Of a stretch of DNA of 64,000 nucleotides, positions 50,282 to 59,156 are shown in pieces. The stretch's first letter is position 1. Every line of letters starts with the position of its first letter. Made by a program: the position numbers and the translations under genes. The notes below the pieces were generated by a model that searched no databases, was not told the origin of the DNA, and worked only from the letters and a program-made list of their open reading frames with translations. Source of the DNA: Mucilaginibacter sp. Lineage in GTDB: Bacteria; Bacteroidota; Bacteroidia; Sphingobacteriales; Sphingobacteriaceae. The DNA lies in assembly GCA_028287895.1 (NCBI GenBank), contig JAQBOV010000029.1:1-64000 (forward strand), written 5' to 3'.

Positions 50282-50916
50282 ATATTATTATTAAAAAACA
50301 CATTTTGTATATCTGCCTTTTTGATAGCAACAATTTGTGAAGAGTCCATGCCTTGATTGTAATTGTTATTATTATTGCCCAATTTATCGGCCTCTGATAT
50401 CATTTGCTTTAGTTTTTGCCTTGCCTTATGCAAATTTGATTTTGAAGTGCCGGATGATATATTCAGCATCTCTCCTATCTCCTCGTGCGAATAACCTTCA
50501 ATAGCAAAAAGGTTAAACACGGTGCGGTAAGCATTTGGCAGTTTTTGTATCATCGCCAAAAGATCATCGTAGTTGAGCTTCCTGTCGGCCAATTCGCCAT
50601 CGGTTACATATTCGGCTTTATCCAGATCCTCGGTATAAGCCATCTTAAGGTTGGCACGATAATAATCGATGGAAACATTCATCATAATCTTTCCGAGCCA
50701 GGCCTTAAACGGACGGGAGATATCATACGTTTCAATACGCGTAAAAACCTTAAAAAAACCCTGGTTCATTACCTCGGCAGCCTCTTCACGGTTATTAGCA
50801 TACCGCAGGCATATACCCATAGAAAAGCCATAGAATGCTTTATATAGCATTTTTTGACTACCCCTTTCCTGCTTAATACAGCCCCCGATCAGTTGATGTA
50901 GCTCTTCTTCTCCCAT
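50278..50916 (-). CDS. ECF RNA polymerase sigma factor
   Basis: 212 residues. Region 2 is visible as NREEAAEVMNQGFFKVFTRIETYDISRPFKAWLGKIMMNVSIDYYR, and region 4 as LPNAYRTVFNLFAIEGYSHEEIGEMLNISSGTSKSNLHKARQKLK. A short Asn-rich stretch and a nonconserved tail end the protein. It heads the operon and probably drives it. Its gene overlaps the putative anti-sigma partner by ATGA. Confidence 0.95.
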   Translation of the reverse strand: MGEEELHQLIGGCIKQERGSQKMLYKAFYGFSMGICLRYANNREEAAEVMNQGFFKVFTRIETYDISRPFKAWLGKIMMNVSIDYYRANLKMAYTEDLDKAEYVTDGELADRKLNYDDLLAMIQKLPNAYRTVFNLFAIEGYSHEEIGEMLNISSGTSKSNLHKARQKLKQMISEADKLGNNNNNYNQGMDSSQIVAIKKADIQNVFFNNNI

Positions 50917-51291
50917 CCGGTAACTCTGTTAGCGTAATAAAATTTAACCTTACCTGCCTACATCACGTTAACCGACAAATAAAGGTTGCCTGTACAAAAT
51001 AAAAAATAATAAATACAATATAAACATTTGAAAATCAAATATTTAATTTTTCTGTTATTTTATCGGCGCAGGCATAAGAAATCTGAATAATATACGGATT
51101 TAACTTTAAGAAATAAGATCTCACATGGCACTCGGGCTAAAGCCGGGAATCAAAAATGATCCTCGATACCGCCCTAAAACCGCGGAGCCATGAATTTTGC
51201 AACCAAAATAGGTTATCGATAATTATTTATTGCCGGAAGCAACCTTTCGTCCCATGCTGCCGTGATACTTTCATACCAAACAAAACATACT
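50917..51291. other. Divergent intergenic region between sigma operon and polysaccharide cluster
   Basis: About 375 bases separating minus- and plus-strand transcripts. Its middle (roughly 50990-51060) is strongly AT-rich, as expected of promoters, but no certain boxes or operators can be named. No gene or RNA is seen. Confidence 0.4.
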
Positions 51292-52104
51292 ATGATTGCT
51301 GTTTCTGTTGTTATCATTACCAAAAACGAGGCTAAAGTGATCGCCTCGTGCATAAATGCTGCTAAATTAATTACCGACGATATTATCGTGGCAGATAATA
51401 ACAGCACCGACGGGACACCCGAGATCGCCCGAAAACACGGATGCCGCGTTTATCATGAAAACTGGGACGGTTATGGCGCCAATAAAAATAAAGGCACGGC
51501 CTATGCAAAATATAACTGGATTCTAAGTATTGATGCGGATGAAATAGCAGACCAGGAACTAATAAATGCGTTGCATGGCATAAAATTGGATGATCCGGGA
51601 GTAGTCTATGATATCGCGTTCATATCTTATTATGGAGATAAGCAAATACGTTTTGGCAGTTGGGGACGTGATCATCATATCCGCCTGTTTAACCGCAAAC
51701 TGGTAAGATGGTCAGAATCGCCTGTACATGAAACCCTGCTATTGCCGCAGACGGTTCTTATAAAAAAACTGAGCGGGCATTTGCATCATTATTCGGTAAA
51801 GGACAGTAATGAATTTATCAGCAAAGCCGATCATTATGCCCGGCTAAGCGCCGGAAAATATCTGATGAGCAATAAAAAACCTACCTTTCTTAAACTATAT
51901 ATAGCGCCGGTGTTCCATTTCGTTAAAAATTATATTGTATTTTTAGGATTCCTGGATGGGCGTGAAGGATTCAATATTGCCAAAATGATATCTAGGCATA
52001 CCTGGCTCAAATACCGGTTGCTGAAGTATCAGCCTGAAGCTATTTGCCGGAAAGCACCACCCGTGAAGGATAATTTGGCGGTGGAGTACAGTATGGAGTC
52101 GTGA
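51292..52104 (+). CDS. Glycosyltransferase family 2 (WaaE/KdtX-like)
   Basis: 270 residues from the ATG at 51292 (MIAVSVVIITKNEAK), which fits the family start better than the tracked upstream ATG. GT-A fold with DNNSTDG, SIDADEIAD (DxD), and RLFNRKLVRWSESPVHETLLL, typical of the lipopolysaccharide-core beta-1,4-glucosyltransferase-like group. It probably acts at the inner face of the inner membrane, adding one sugar to a lipid-linked intermediate. First gene of the cluster. Confidence 0.9.
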   Translation: MIAVSVVIITKNEAKVIASCINAAKLITDDIIVADNNSTDGTPEIARKHGCRVYHENWDGYGANKNKGTAYAKYNWILSIDADEIADQELINALHGIKLDDPGVVYDIAFISYYGDKQIRFGSWGRDHHIRLFNRKLVRWSESPVHETLLLPQTVLIKKLSGHLHHYSVKDSNEFISKADHYARLSAGKYLMSNKKPTFLKLYIAPVFHFVKNYIVFLGFLDGREGFNIAKMISRHTWLKYRLLKYQPEAICRKAPPVKDNLAVEYSMES

Positions 52105-52182
52105 GCTCGAACTCTGGAGTGTTGCCTCCCGAGTCAAAACAGGATCTGACTATGACTTGCGGCTTACGACTAAAAAAAGCAA

Positions 52183-53595
52183 ATGAAAAGAAAGCTTGTA
52201 AATAATCTTTCGGCCAACACTTTACAGCTTATCATAAACCAGTTAGCCGGGCTCGTCATCTTTTACATCCTTTCCACCGGGCTTGATAAAAACAGCTTCG
52301 GGCAGGTCAGCCTGGCCTTGGCGCTGATGCTGGCCATATTTAATATCCTGTCATTTGGTATCGATCAGATCGCCGTAAGGAAGCTGGCCTCCGGCGAAAA
52401 GCCGCAAACGGTCTTGTCGCTTTACATCAGTCACGTATTAATTACCGGATTGGTATTTTACGGGCTTTTATTTGCCGGCAGGTTCCTGTTTCCATTTATC
52501 AACGCTTATCACAGCATCTTATTGATAGGTGCCGGAAAGCTGATGATCTATTTTTCCACTCCCTTTAAGCAATCATCCATCGGGATGGAGCGCTTTAAAT
52601 TGCTGGCTTGCCTGTCGGTGATCTCCAATATTGCCCGGGCCTGCGGCCTTATCGTTCTGGCCTTATTACACCGCATTGGCCTGCAAAATGTGATCATCGT
52701 ATTTGTCAGCGGCGATCTGCTCGAATTAGTCATCGGTATCCTTCTTTTTAAGCGTGCTACCCGGCTCCCTTTGACCATCAAATGGAATAAAAGCGACTAC
52801 ACCGCCCTGCTTAAAGAGTCGCTGCCACAGCTGGGGGTGGCGGTCATTACCTCGGCACTGGCGCGGTTCGACTGGATATTTATCGGCATGGTGTTATCTG
52901 CCCTTAAATTGGCCGAATATAGTTTTGCTTACAAGGTTTTTGAACTATCTACCCTGCCCCTGCTGGCTATTGCCCCCTTGCTGATTCCCTGGTTTACCGG
53001 AATATTTAAGGACGGCAAACCCAACATAACGAACCTCAAATTACTGGCAAGAATGGAAATGATCATCGCTGCATTTACTATTGTGCTCATCAATAGCTGC
53101 TGGTCCCCTGTGATGGATGGGCTTACTGCCGGCAAATACGGCGCTGTAAATGAACGTACGATATTTATTCTGTCGCTGTGTATCCCCCTTCTGTACCTTA
53201 CCAATTTTTTATGGACCGTCAGCTTTGCCAAAGGACGGCTGAAAATGATATTCGCCGCTTTTGCGATCACCCTTGCAGTGAATGTCATCGGCGATATTAT
53301 ACTGATCCCTGTTTATAAAAATGAAGGCGCAGCCATTGGTTACCTAGCAGGATACCTGGCGCAGACCGTCTACTTTTTGATAAAGAATGACGTGAAAGAG
53401 CTAAACAAGGTTTTGTTCCCTTTATTGATATGTACAGCCTGCGCTTGTTTAAGTGTTTTTGGGGCAAAGCTCTTGTTTGCGAATATTTGGGTGGAGGTTG
53501 GGGCTGCGGTTTTGTTTTATGTTGCGGGCCTATTTGTTACTGCCCAGATTAGACCGGGAGACGAGATGAATTTTAGCGGGATACTGCAGTGGTGA
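52183..53595 (+). CDS. Polysaccharide flippase (Wzx-like, MATE/MOP superfamily)
   Basis: 470 residues with about 12-14 hydrophobic segments and the flippase-type opening LVNNLSANTLQLIINQLAGLVIFYILST. It would flip lipid-linked repeat units across the inner membrane. The ATG at 52183 lies 79 bases after the GT2 stop. Its size and hydrophobicity match the Wzx family; specific substrate unknown. Confidence 0.88.
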   Translation: MKRKLVNNLSANTLQLIINQLAGLVIFYILSTGLDKNSFGQVSLALALMLAIFNILSFGIDQIAVRKLASGEKPQTVLSLYISHVLITGLVFYGLLFAGRFLFPFINAYHSILLIGAGKLMIYFSTPFKQSSIGMERFKLLACLSVISNIARACGLIVLALLHRIGLQNVIIVFVSGDLLELVIGILLFKRATRLPLTIKWNKSDYTALLKESLPQLGVAVITSALARFDWIFIGMVLSALKLAEYSFAYKVFELSTLPLLAIAPLLIPWFTGIFKDGKPNITNLKLLARMEMIIAAFTIVLINSCWSPVMDGLTAGKYGAVNERTIFILSLCIPLLYLTNFLWTVSFAKGRLKMIFAAFAITLAVNVIGDIILIPVYKNEGAAIGYLAGYLAQTVYFLIKNDVKELNKVLFPLLICTACACLSVFGAKLLFANIWVEVGAAVLFYVAGLFVTAQIRPGDEMNFSGILQW

Positions 53596-53709
53596 ATATT
53601 ACCCTAAGTGATTGCTTGCTTTAGCACGCGAATGTCCATTTTTTTCAAACAATTTATGTGTTTTTATGGTATCGAAGAAGTATATGGATAATTAAAAAAA
53701 AGAAAGTAT

Positions 53710-53907
53710 ATGGATCCTAAAGAAGAAGAGTTTTTTAATAAAATAACTCAGCTTGAGGCAGAATTAGGTTTACCAAAATTAGATATCAGAATTTATAAAA
53801 TTCCTGAAATCGGGTTAACGCTTCCATCTAATATTGATACACAATTGGCAAAAAAGATCTGCAAAATATATGACGAGGTTTTTCCGTCACCGGAAGGGCT
53901 AGAGTAG
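53710..53907 (+). CDS. Small hypothetical protein (65 aa)
   Basis: A soluble acidic protein (MDPKEEEFFNKITQLEAELGLP ... LAKKICKIYDEVFPSPEGLE). A purine-rich AAAAAAAGAAAG lies before the ATG. No family recognised. It is set between the flippase and the polymerase-like gene, with an unexplained 220-base spacer after it. Confidence 0.55.
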   Translation: MDPKEEEFFNKITQLEAELGLPKLDIRIYKIPEIGLTLPSNIDTQLAKKICKIYDEVFPSPEGLE

Positions 53908-53954
53908 GTGCTGATCAGGCGACAGTAAAACTGCTGTGGGCCGCATCTTGCCGT

Positions 53955-54011
53955 GCACCAAGCAATTTCCGCCTGCAGAGCGGTCATGCGCAGTTTGGGC
54001 TTGCTTGGTGC
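53955..54011. repeat. 11-bp inverted repeat
   Basis: GCACCAAGCAA and TTGCTTGGTGC form perfect arms around 35 bases, followed by CCCGGC. They lie in the spacer after the 65-residue gene and might be a hairpin in the transcript or an old mobile-element end. Confidence 0.5.
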
Positions 54012-54126
54012 CCGGCAAAAACGGGCAGTTGAACACCACGATAAATAATCCCCATTTCTCCCTCCCCCACAGGCAACCAATTCAAAATCCAGGGCGTATT
54101 CCCTTTAAACAAATTGGGAAAACCTG

Positions 54127-55809
54127 ATGGTTGTCAGCACTACTTCTTTTAGCTTTAAGAAACTAAAGAGCCTGGCCGATTGGAAGCTATTGCTTTTCCT
54201 GGTCCTGTTTCTCAATGTAAAACTGGCTGTAAAAATACCGGCTATTGCATTGATCTATCTGCTGCAGTTCAACTTCAAATTCGGATTTAGCCTTAAAAAT
54301 TCCCGATTGCCGCTTTTTTACCTGCTCGCTATAGCCATAGCGGTGCTCAACTGGGTAATCAGCAGGAATTATTCGAACATCAATTACAATATCGTTTTAC
54401 TGACGGGCACCGGCTTTTGGATATTATGCATTTTGGCCATCCACCAGGTGAAGCTGTTTATAGAAAATGATGATACACAAACCATTCACCGTACCATCGT
54501 TATCTTTTTTATAATCAACGCAGTGCTTTCACTCTACAACCTGGCACTGATCATCGTTGAAACAGGCGCTGTTAATCCCTACACCTATCAGGGCCAGTAC
54601 CAAAAGTACTTTATCGGTACCGGCGACTATATAAGGGGCATCACCTTTGATACTTCTACAACCAATGCGGTTTTAAATGCATTGGGAATAATTTATTTTC
54701 TGAGCAAAAAAAATGCGGTTATGCTGCTTGTTTGCATGACCGTAATGCTTTTTACCGGCAGCAATTTCACCAACGTGGTGTTGCTCGCTGCGTTGGCACT
54801 AATGTTCGTTTTCAAAAGCAGTCGTGATCAAAAAAGCCTGATTGTAGTTTGCCTGGCCGCCCTGGTGGTTTTTATGGTAAAAATATCGCCGCAAAATAAC
54901 ACCTACGCGGTCGAAAATTTAAAAAGGACATTCCATCTGAATGCAGCAGGTGAGCCAATGCAGGTACGGCCCAAACTGGGCATGCCCATCACTTTAATGC
55001 CGGATAGTTTACTCACCGCTGATCAAAAAAAGTGGAAAGTTGCACAGCGCTATACCGACAGCATGTATGTGGTAAACCATCCGCAGGCGCCGGGCCGGCC
55101 GGCTAAAAAAACATTGCAGCAGCCGGCCCAAACGGCCCTTAAGACAGAAAGCGGCAGAATATTTATTCCAAAACCCAATATCCACACCATGCCCTACCAG
55201 CATGTGATCGACACCTCGGCCTATCAAAGGCAGTTATTAGCATTTATTGGTACACATAAAAGCAGTTTGCCGCTATCAGGACAGGATAATTTTAAGCTAG
55301 GCCTGCCGGGTAAAGCGCTAGCATGGTTGCAGACCTTCCATTTTCTGCAGCAACATCCATCAAAAGTATTTACAGGCGATGGCATGGGCAACTTCTCATC
55401 CAAACTGGCTTTCAGGGCCAGCGGATTTGGATTTGCAGGACGATATCCGCAGAAATTCATTTATCTCGATCCTGACTTCCTGTCGAATCACCTGGACGTT
55501 TACCTTAATTTTTTCAGCAAAAAAACGGATGTGCATTCATTAGCCAATAATCCTGATTCGGTGTATGATCAGTTACTTGCCGAATACGGAATACTAGGAC
55601 TGGCAGCATTTTTAATTTATTACCTGGGATTTTTCGTCAAACACGCTAAACGGTTAACCTACGGGTTGCCCATCCTGTTGGTGGTATTGTCGGTGTTTTT
55701 TGTAGAATATTGGTTTGAGCAATTATCCATACTCATATTTTTCGAAATGTTGCTGCTGCTCAATATTAAAGAAACCTCATCCAAAACAATAGTGAAATAT
55801 GCTTACTGA
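54127..55809 (+). CDS. Wzy/O-antigen polymerase-like membrane protein
   Basis: 560 residues. Roughly 9-10 membrane segments fill residues 10-260 and 490-555, around a large hydrophilic loop of about 230 residues that is Lys/Pro/Gln-rich and contains two Pro-rich patches (NHPQAPGRPAKK, IFIPKPNIHTMP). The loop is much longer than the usual periplasmic loop of Wzy-type polymerases. The other end has GDGMGNFSSKLAF and DQLLAEYGILGLAAFLIYYLGFF, typical of the Wzy family. It would join repeat units in the periplasm. Its stop overlaps the next GT by 11 bases. Confidence 0.65.
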   Translation: MVVSTTSFSFKKLKSLADWKLLLFLVLFLNVKLAVKIPAIALIYLLQFNFKFGFSLKNSRLPLFYLLAIAIAVLNWVISRNYSNINYNIVLLTGTGFWILCILAIHQVKLFIENDDTQTIHRTIVIFFIINAVLSLYNLALIIVETGAVNPYTYQGQYQKYFIGTGDYIRGITFDTSTTNAVLNALGIIYFLSKKNAVMLLVCMTVMLFTGSNFTNVVLLAALALMFVFKSSRDQKSLIVVCLAALVVFMVKISPQNNTYAVENLKRTFHLNAAGEPMQVRPKLGMPITLMPDSLLTADQKKWKVAQRYTDSMYVVNHPQAPGRPAKKTLQQPAQTALKTESGRIFIPKPNIHTMPYQHVIDTSAYQRQLLAFIGTHKSSLPLSGQDNFKLGLPGKALAWLQTFHFLQQHPSKVFTGDGMGNFSSKLAFRASGFGFAGRYPQKFIYLDPDFLSNHLDVYLNFFSKKTDVHSLANNPDSVYDQLLAEYGILGLAAFLIYYLGFFVKHAKRLTYGLPILLVVLSVFFVEYWFEQLSILIFFEMLLLLNIKETSSKTIVKYAY

Positions 55810-56761
55810 TCGCCAAAAAATAACCGTGCTGATGCCTGCCTATAACGCGGGCAAGTACATCCGCGAGGCGATCATGTCCATGCTGACGCAATCCTATCGG
55901 GATTTTGAACTGCTCATCGTTAATGACGGCTCTACGGATGATACGGTACAAATAGTGCTGTCTATCGATGATCCAAGGATAGTGCTGATCAATAAGGATC
56001 ACCAGGGCATAGCTGCAGCCTTAAATACGGGGTTAAGGCTTTCGGATACGTATTACATTGCCCGGTTTGATGCGGATGATATTTGTATGCCTGATCGTCT
56101 GGAAAAGCAATTCAATTTTCTAAAAGACCATCCCGAGTATGTACTGGTGGGCAGCGATGCCGAATACATACTGGAGAACGGCGATTTTCTGTTCAGTTTC
56201 AAATGCATTGCCCATTCAAACGATGAAGTGCGGCAGAATATGTATGTGTATTGTCCTTTTATTCATTCGTCGGTAATGTATAAACGCGATGAGGTAATAA
56301 AAGCAGGTGGATATAATGTGCACGCACATCATTTTGAGGATTACCTGTTGTGGACCAGCCTGGCCAAAACAGGCAAAATGCAAAACCTTCGGGAGCCCTT
56401 AATAAAGGTACGGTTCAACCCGGCATCAGTTACGATTGATGAAAGGTGGCGCGGCGAACGTTTCCGCCAGTTAAAAAGGCAGGCTACTACGCGCGGCGAT
56501 ATCACCAGGGAAGAAGGCGATGAATTACTGGCTATTATTAAACGCCAGGATATCGGCAAAATGAAAGAAGGAGCCTATCATGCGCTGTGCGGAAAGAAGT
56601 TCCTGGCCGACAATTATCAGCCCGCAAAGGCACGGGGCCATGTGCGCAAGGCGATCAGCGTACGGCCCTTCAGGCTGGATAATTACCTGTTGTATGCCGT
56701 AAGCTATCTGCCCGGGCCGTTTATTGCCTGGCTACATAAAAAAAGCCCTAACCGATTGTAA
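55799..56761 (+). CDS. Glycosyltransferase family 2
   Basis: 320 residues. GT-A fold with ITVLMPAYNAGKYIREAIMSML, NDGSTDD, ARFDADDICMPDRLEKQ (the DxD site) and a long C-terminal helical tail ending at about LHKKSPN. Cytoplasmic-face sugar transferase for the polysaccharide. It overlaps the polymerase-like gene, so is translationally coupled. Confidence 0.92.
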   Translation: MLTDRQKITVLMPAYNAGKYIREAIMSMLTQSYRDFELLIVNDGSTDDTVQIVLSIDDPRIVLINKDHQGIAAALNTGLRLSDTYYIARFDADDICMPDRLEKQFNFLKDHPEYVLVGSDAEYILENGDFLFSFKCIAHSNDEVRQNMYVYCPFIHSSVMYKRDEVIKAGGYNVHAHHFEDYLLWTSLAKTGKMQNLREPLIKVRFNPASVTIDERWRGERFRQLKRQATTRGDITREEGDELLAIIKRQDIGKMKEGAYHALCGKKFLADNYQPAKARGHVRKAISVRPFRLDNYLLYAVSYLPGPFIAWLHKKSPNRL

Positions 56762-56958
56762 ACAAGCACAAACCCATATGAATCAAGCGTCAACAATCAA
56801 AGTCAACAATCAACAACCAGGGATCAGGAGTCAGCAAAACCGTGAATGGGTAATCCTGTCTTATCCCGGAGTGAATAATACAAGCTGTTTGACTATTGAT
56901 TTTTCGATGAAGTCATTTTTTGGCTCTTGCTTGTTGTTTGTTGACCCTTATAAGTAAT
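56762..56958. repeat. Spacer of short repeated motifs with inverted ends
   Basis: The spacer holds a short tandem motif, TCAACAATCAAAGTCAACAATCAACAAC, and near its end TTGTTGTTTGTTGAC, which pairs imperfectly with the beginning (14 of 15). This resembles the AGTCAAGAATCAA-type intergenic filler seen in Sphingobacteriales. No gene. Confidence 0.5.
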
Positions 56959-58029
56959 ATGAAAGTAGCTTTTATAACACGATCCACATTATTTACCGTA
57001 CCGGGCGGCGATACGGTGCAGGTGGTGCAAACGGCCCGGCATTTGGAGTCTTTGGGTATCAGGACGGATATCAAACTTTCAAAAGATGAAATAGATTATC
57101 CGCAGTACGACCTTTTGCACTTTTTTAACCTGACACGCCCGGCAGATATTTTATACCACAGCAAGAAAGCAAAAAAGCCCTTTGTAATATCCACCATACT
57201 GTGCAATTACACGGAGTATGATCAGCATCACCGCAGGGGTGTGGGCATCCTGTTCGGCTTTTTGCCGCCGAACAGCATCGAATACCTGAAAACCATTGCC
57301 CGGTGGGTGCTCGGCAAGGATCACCTGGCCAGCAAAGAATATCTGTGGAAAGGTCAGCGCCGCAGCATCATAGAAGTATTAAAAAGTTCGGCGATGGTGT
57401 TACCGAATTCCGAATCGGAATACCGGCGCATTATCGGGGCTTATACCTGCAGCTTAAAACACATGGTCGTTCCAAATGGGGTTGATCCTTATTTATTCAG
57501 GCGTAATTGTGCCGTTGAAAAAGATGCCAACCTGGTATTAAACGTAGCCAGAATTGAAGGTATCAAAAACCAGCTTAACCTGATCAGGGCGCTGAATAAT
57601 ACCCAGTTCAATTTATTGATAATCGGCTCGCATGCGCCAAATCAAAAAGCCTATTACGATGAGTGCCGCAGCATAGCGGCTGGCAATATCACCTTCATTG
57701 ACCATATGCGGCAGGAAGAGCTTTTAAAATATTATGAAAAAGCCAAGGTTCACATACTGCCAAGCTGGTTTGAAACTACCGGGTTAAGCTCGCTGGAAGC
57801 AGCCGTAATGGGCTGTAATATCGTAATCACCGATAAAGGAGATACCAGGGAATATTTCGGCAACACGGCTTTTTATTGCGACCCCGGAAAACCCGAAAGC
57901 ATACTGGCTGCCGTGGAAAAAGCCAGCAGCAGCAAGTACAATGAGAGTTTACACGAAATGATACTGAAAAGATTTACCTGGAAACAGGCAGCAACTGAAA
58001 CATTAAAAGCATATCAACAAACTATATGA
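56959..58029 (+). CDS. Glycosyltransferase family 4 (GT-B)
   Basis: 356 residues from the ATG at 56959 (MKVAFITRSTLFTVPGGDTVQ); the tracked ORF adds 13. GT-B features: N-terminal glycine-rich VPGGDTVQVVQTARHLESLG, PNGVDPYLF in the C-terminal domain, and the nucleotide-sugar site ILPSWFETTGLSSLEAAVMGC (the E..SLEA motif). A retaining transferase using a nucleotide sugar; substrate unknown. Overlaps the next gene by 4 bases. Confidence 0.92.
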   Translation: MKVAFITRSTLFTVPGGDTVQVVQTARHLESLGIRTDIKLSKDEIDYPQYDLLHFFNLTRPADILYHSKKAKKPFVISTILCNYTEYDQHHRRGVGILFGFLPPNSIEYLKTIARWVLGKDHLASKEYLWKGQRRSIIEVLKSSAMVLPNSESEYRRIIGAYTCSLKHMVVPNGVDPYLFRRNCAVEKDANLVLNVARIEGIKNQLNLIRALNNTQFNLLIIGSHAPNQKAYYDECRSIAAGNITFIDHMRQEELLKYYEKAKVHILPSWFETTGLSSLEAAVMGCNIVITDKGDTREYFGNTAFYCDPGKPESILAAVEKASSSKYNESLHEMILKRFTWKQAATETLKAYQQTI

Positions 58030-59156
58030 AGAATTTAAGGATAGCCATATTAGGCACAAGAGGTATCCCCAACCATTATGGCGGGTTTGAACATATATCA
58101 GAATATGTTTCGGCGGGACTGGTCAAAAAGGGACATTCTGTAACAGTGTACAACTCGCACAACCACCCATACACTGCCGATACCTGGAACGGGGTTAAAA
58201 TACAGCATTGTTATGACCCGGAATACCTGGTAGGTACAACGGGGCAATTTATTTATGATTTTAACTGCCTTATGGATGCACGCAGGCAAAAATTTGATGT
58301 GGTTTTGCTGATGGGTTATACCAGCTGTTCGATATGGGGCAGGCTATATCCTAAAAACAGTACCATCATCACCAACATGGACGGGCTGGAATGGAAAAGG
58401 TCGAAATATTCAAAGAGAGTTCAGCAGTTTCTAAAATATGCCGAAAAGCTTGCTGTAAAATACAGTCAGTATTATATTTCTGACTCCAGGGTGATTAAAG
58501 ACTACCTGAAAGACAAATACCGAATCCACAGCCAGTATATCCCATATGGCGCCGATGTGATCACCGAACTGGAAAGAGAACAGATTGATACCAGCACAGC
58601 GCTGAAAGAAGATTATTTTTTATTGATGGCCCGTATGGAGCCGGAAAACAATATCGAAACCATACTGGAAGGATTTAATAACAGCAATTCGAACAGAAGC
58701 TTTAAAGTCTTGGGCGATACAGGAAACCGCTTCGGAAAATTCATCAGGCATCGCTTTAAAAATGATGAACGCATCGAGTTCAAAGGATCAATTTTTGATA
58801 CCGCCAAAGTGCGTGCGCTGCAAAACAACTCGTACCTGTATTTTCATGGGCATAGTGTTGGCGGCACCAACCCTTCGCTATTAGAAGCAATGGCCAGCGA
58901 GGCGCTGATAGCTGCACACAATAATCCTTTTAATAAATCGGTGCTGCATTCAGACGCCTTTTATTTTTCCGATTCCGAAGAAGTGCGGTATTTGGTTGAA
59001 ACCGTGCAGCGAAAGGAAAATGAGCAGATCATGGTGCAAAACAACCTGCATAAAATTGAATTCCAGTTTAACTGGGAGAAGATAATTGATGAGTATGAGG
59101 CATTCATTATGGAGTGTTATGAGGGTTTAAATCATGAGAGAATTATTGCTTATTAA
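58026..59156 (+). CDS. GT4-family glycosyltransferase with DUF1972-type N-terminus
   Basis: 376 residues. Opens IAILGTRGIPNHYGGFEHISEYVSAGLVKKGHSVTVYNSHNHPY, the DUF1972 signature seen in rhamnosyltransferases of capsule and O-antigen pathways. The C-terminal domain has YLYFHGHSVGGTNPSLLEAMA in the position of the usual E-x7-E site. Probably adds rhamnose or a similar sugar. Overlaps its neighbours by 4 and 23 bases. Confidence 0.9.
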   Translation: MKNLRIAILGTRGIPNHYGGFEHISEYVSAGLVKKGHSVTVYNSHNHPYTADTWNGVKIQHCYDPEYLVGTTGQFIYDFNCLMDARRQKFDVVLLMGYTSCSIWGRLYPKNSTIITNMDGLEWKRSKYSKRVQQFLKYAEKLAVKYSQYYISDSRVIKDYLKDKYRIHSQYIPYGADVITELEREQIDTSTALKEDYFLLMARMEPENNIETILEGFNNSNSNRSFKVLGDTGNRFGKFIRHRFKNDERIEFKGSIFDTAKVRALQNNSYLYFHGHSVGGTNPSLLEAMASEALIAAHNNPFNKSVLHSDAFYFSDSEEVRYLVETVQRKENEQIMVQNNLHKIEFQFNWEKIIDEYEAFIMECYEGLNHERIIAY

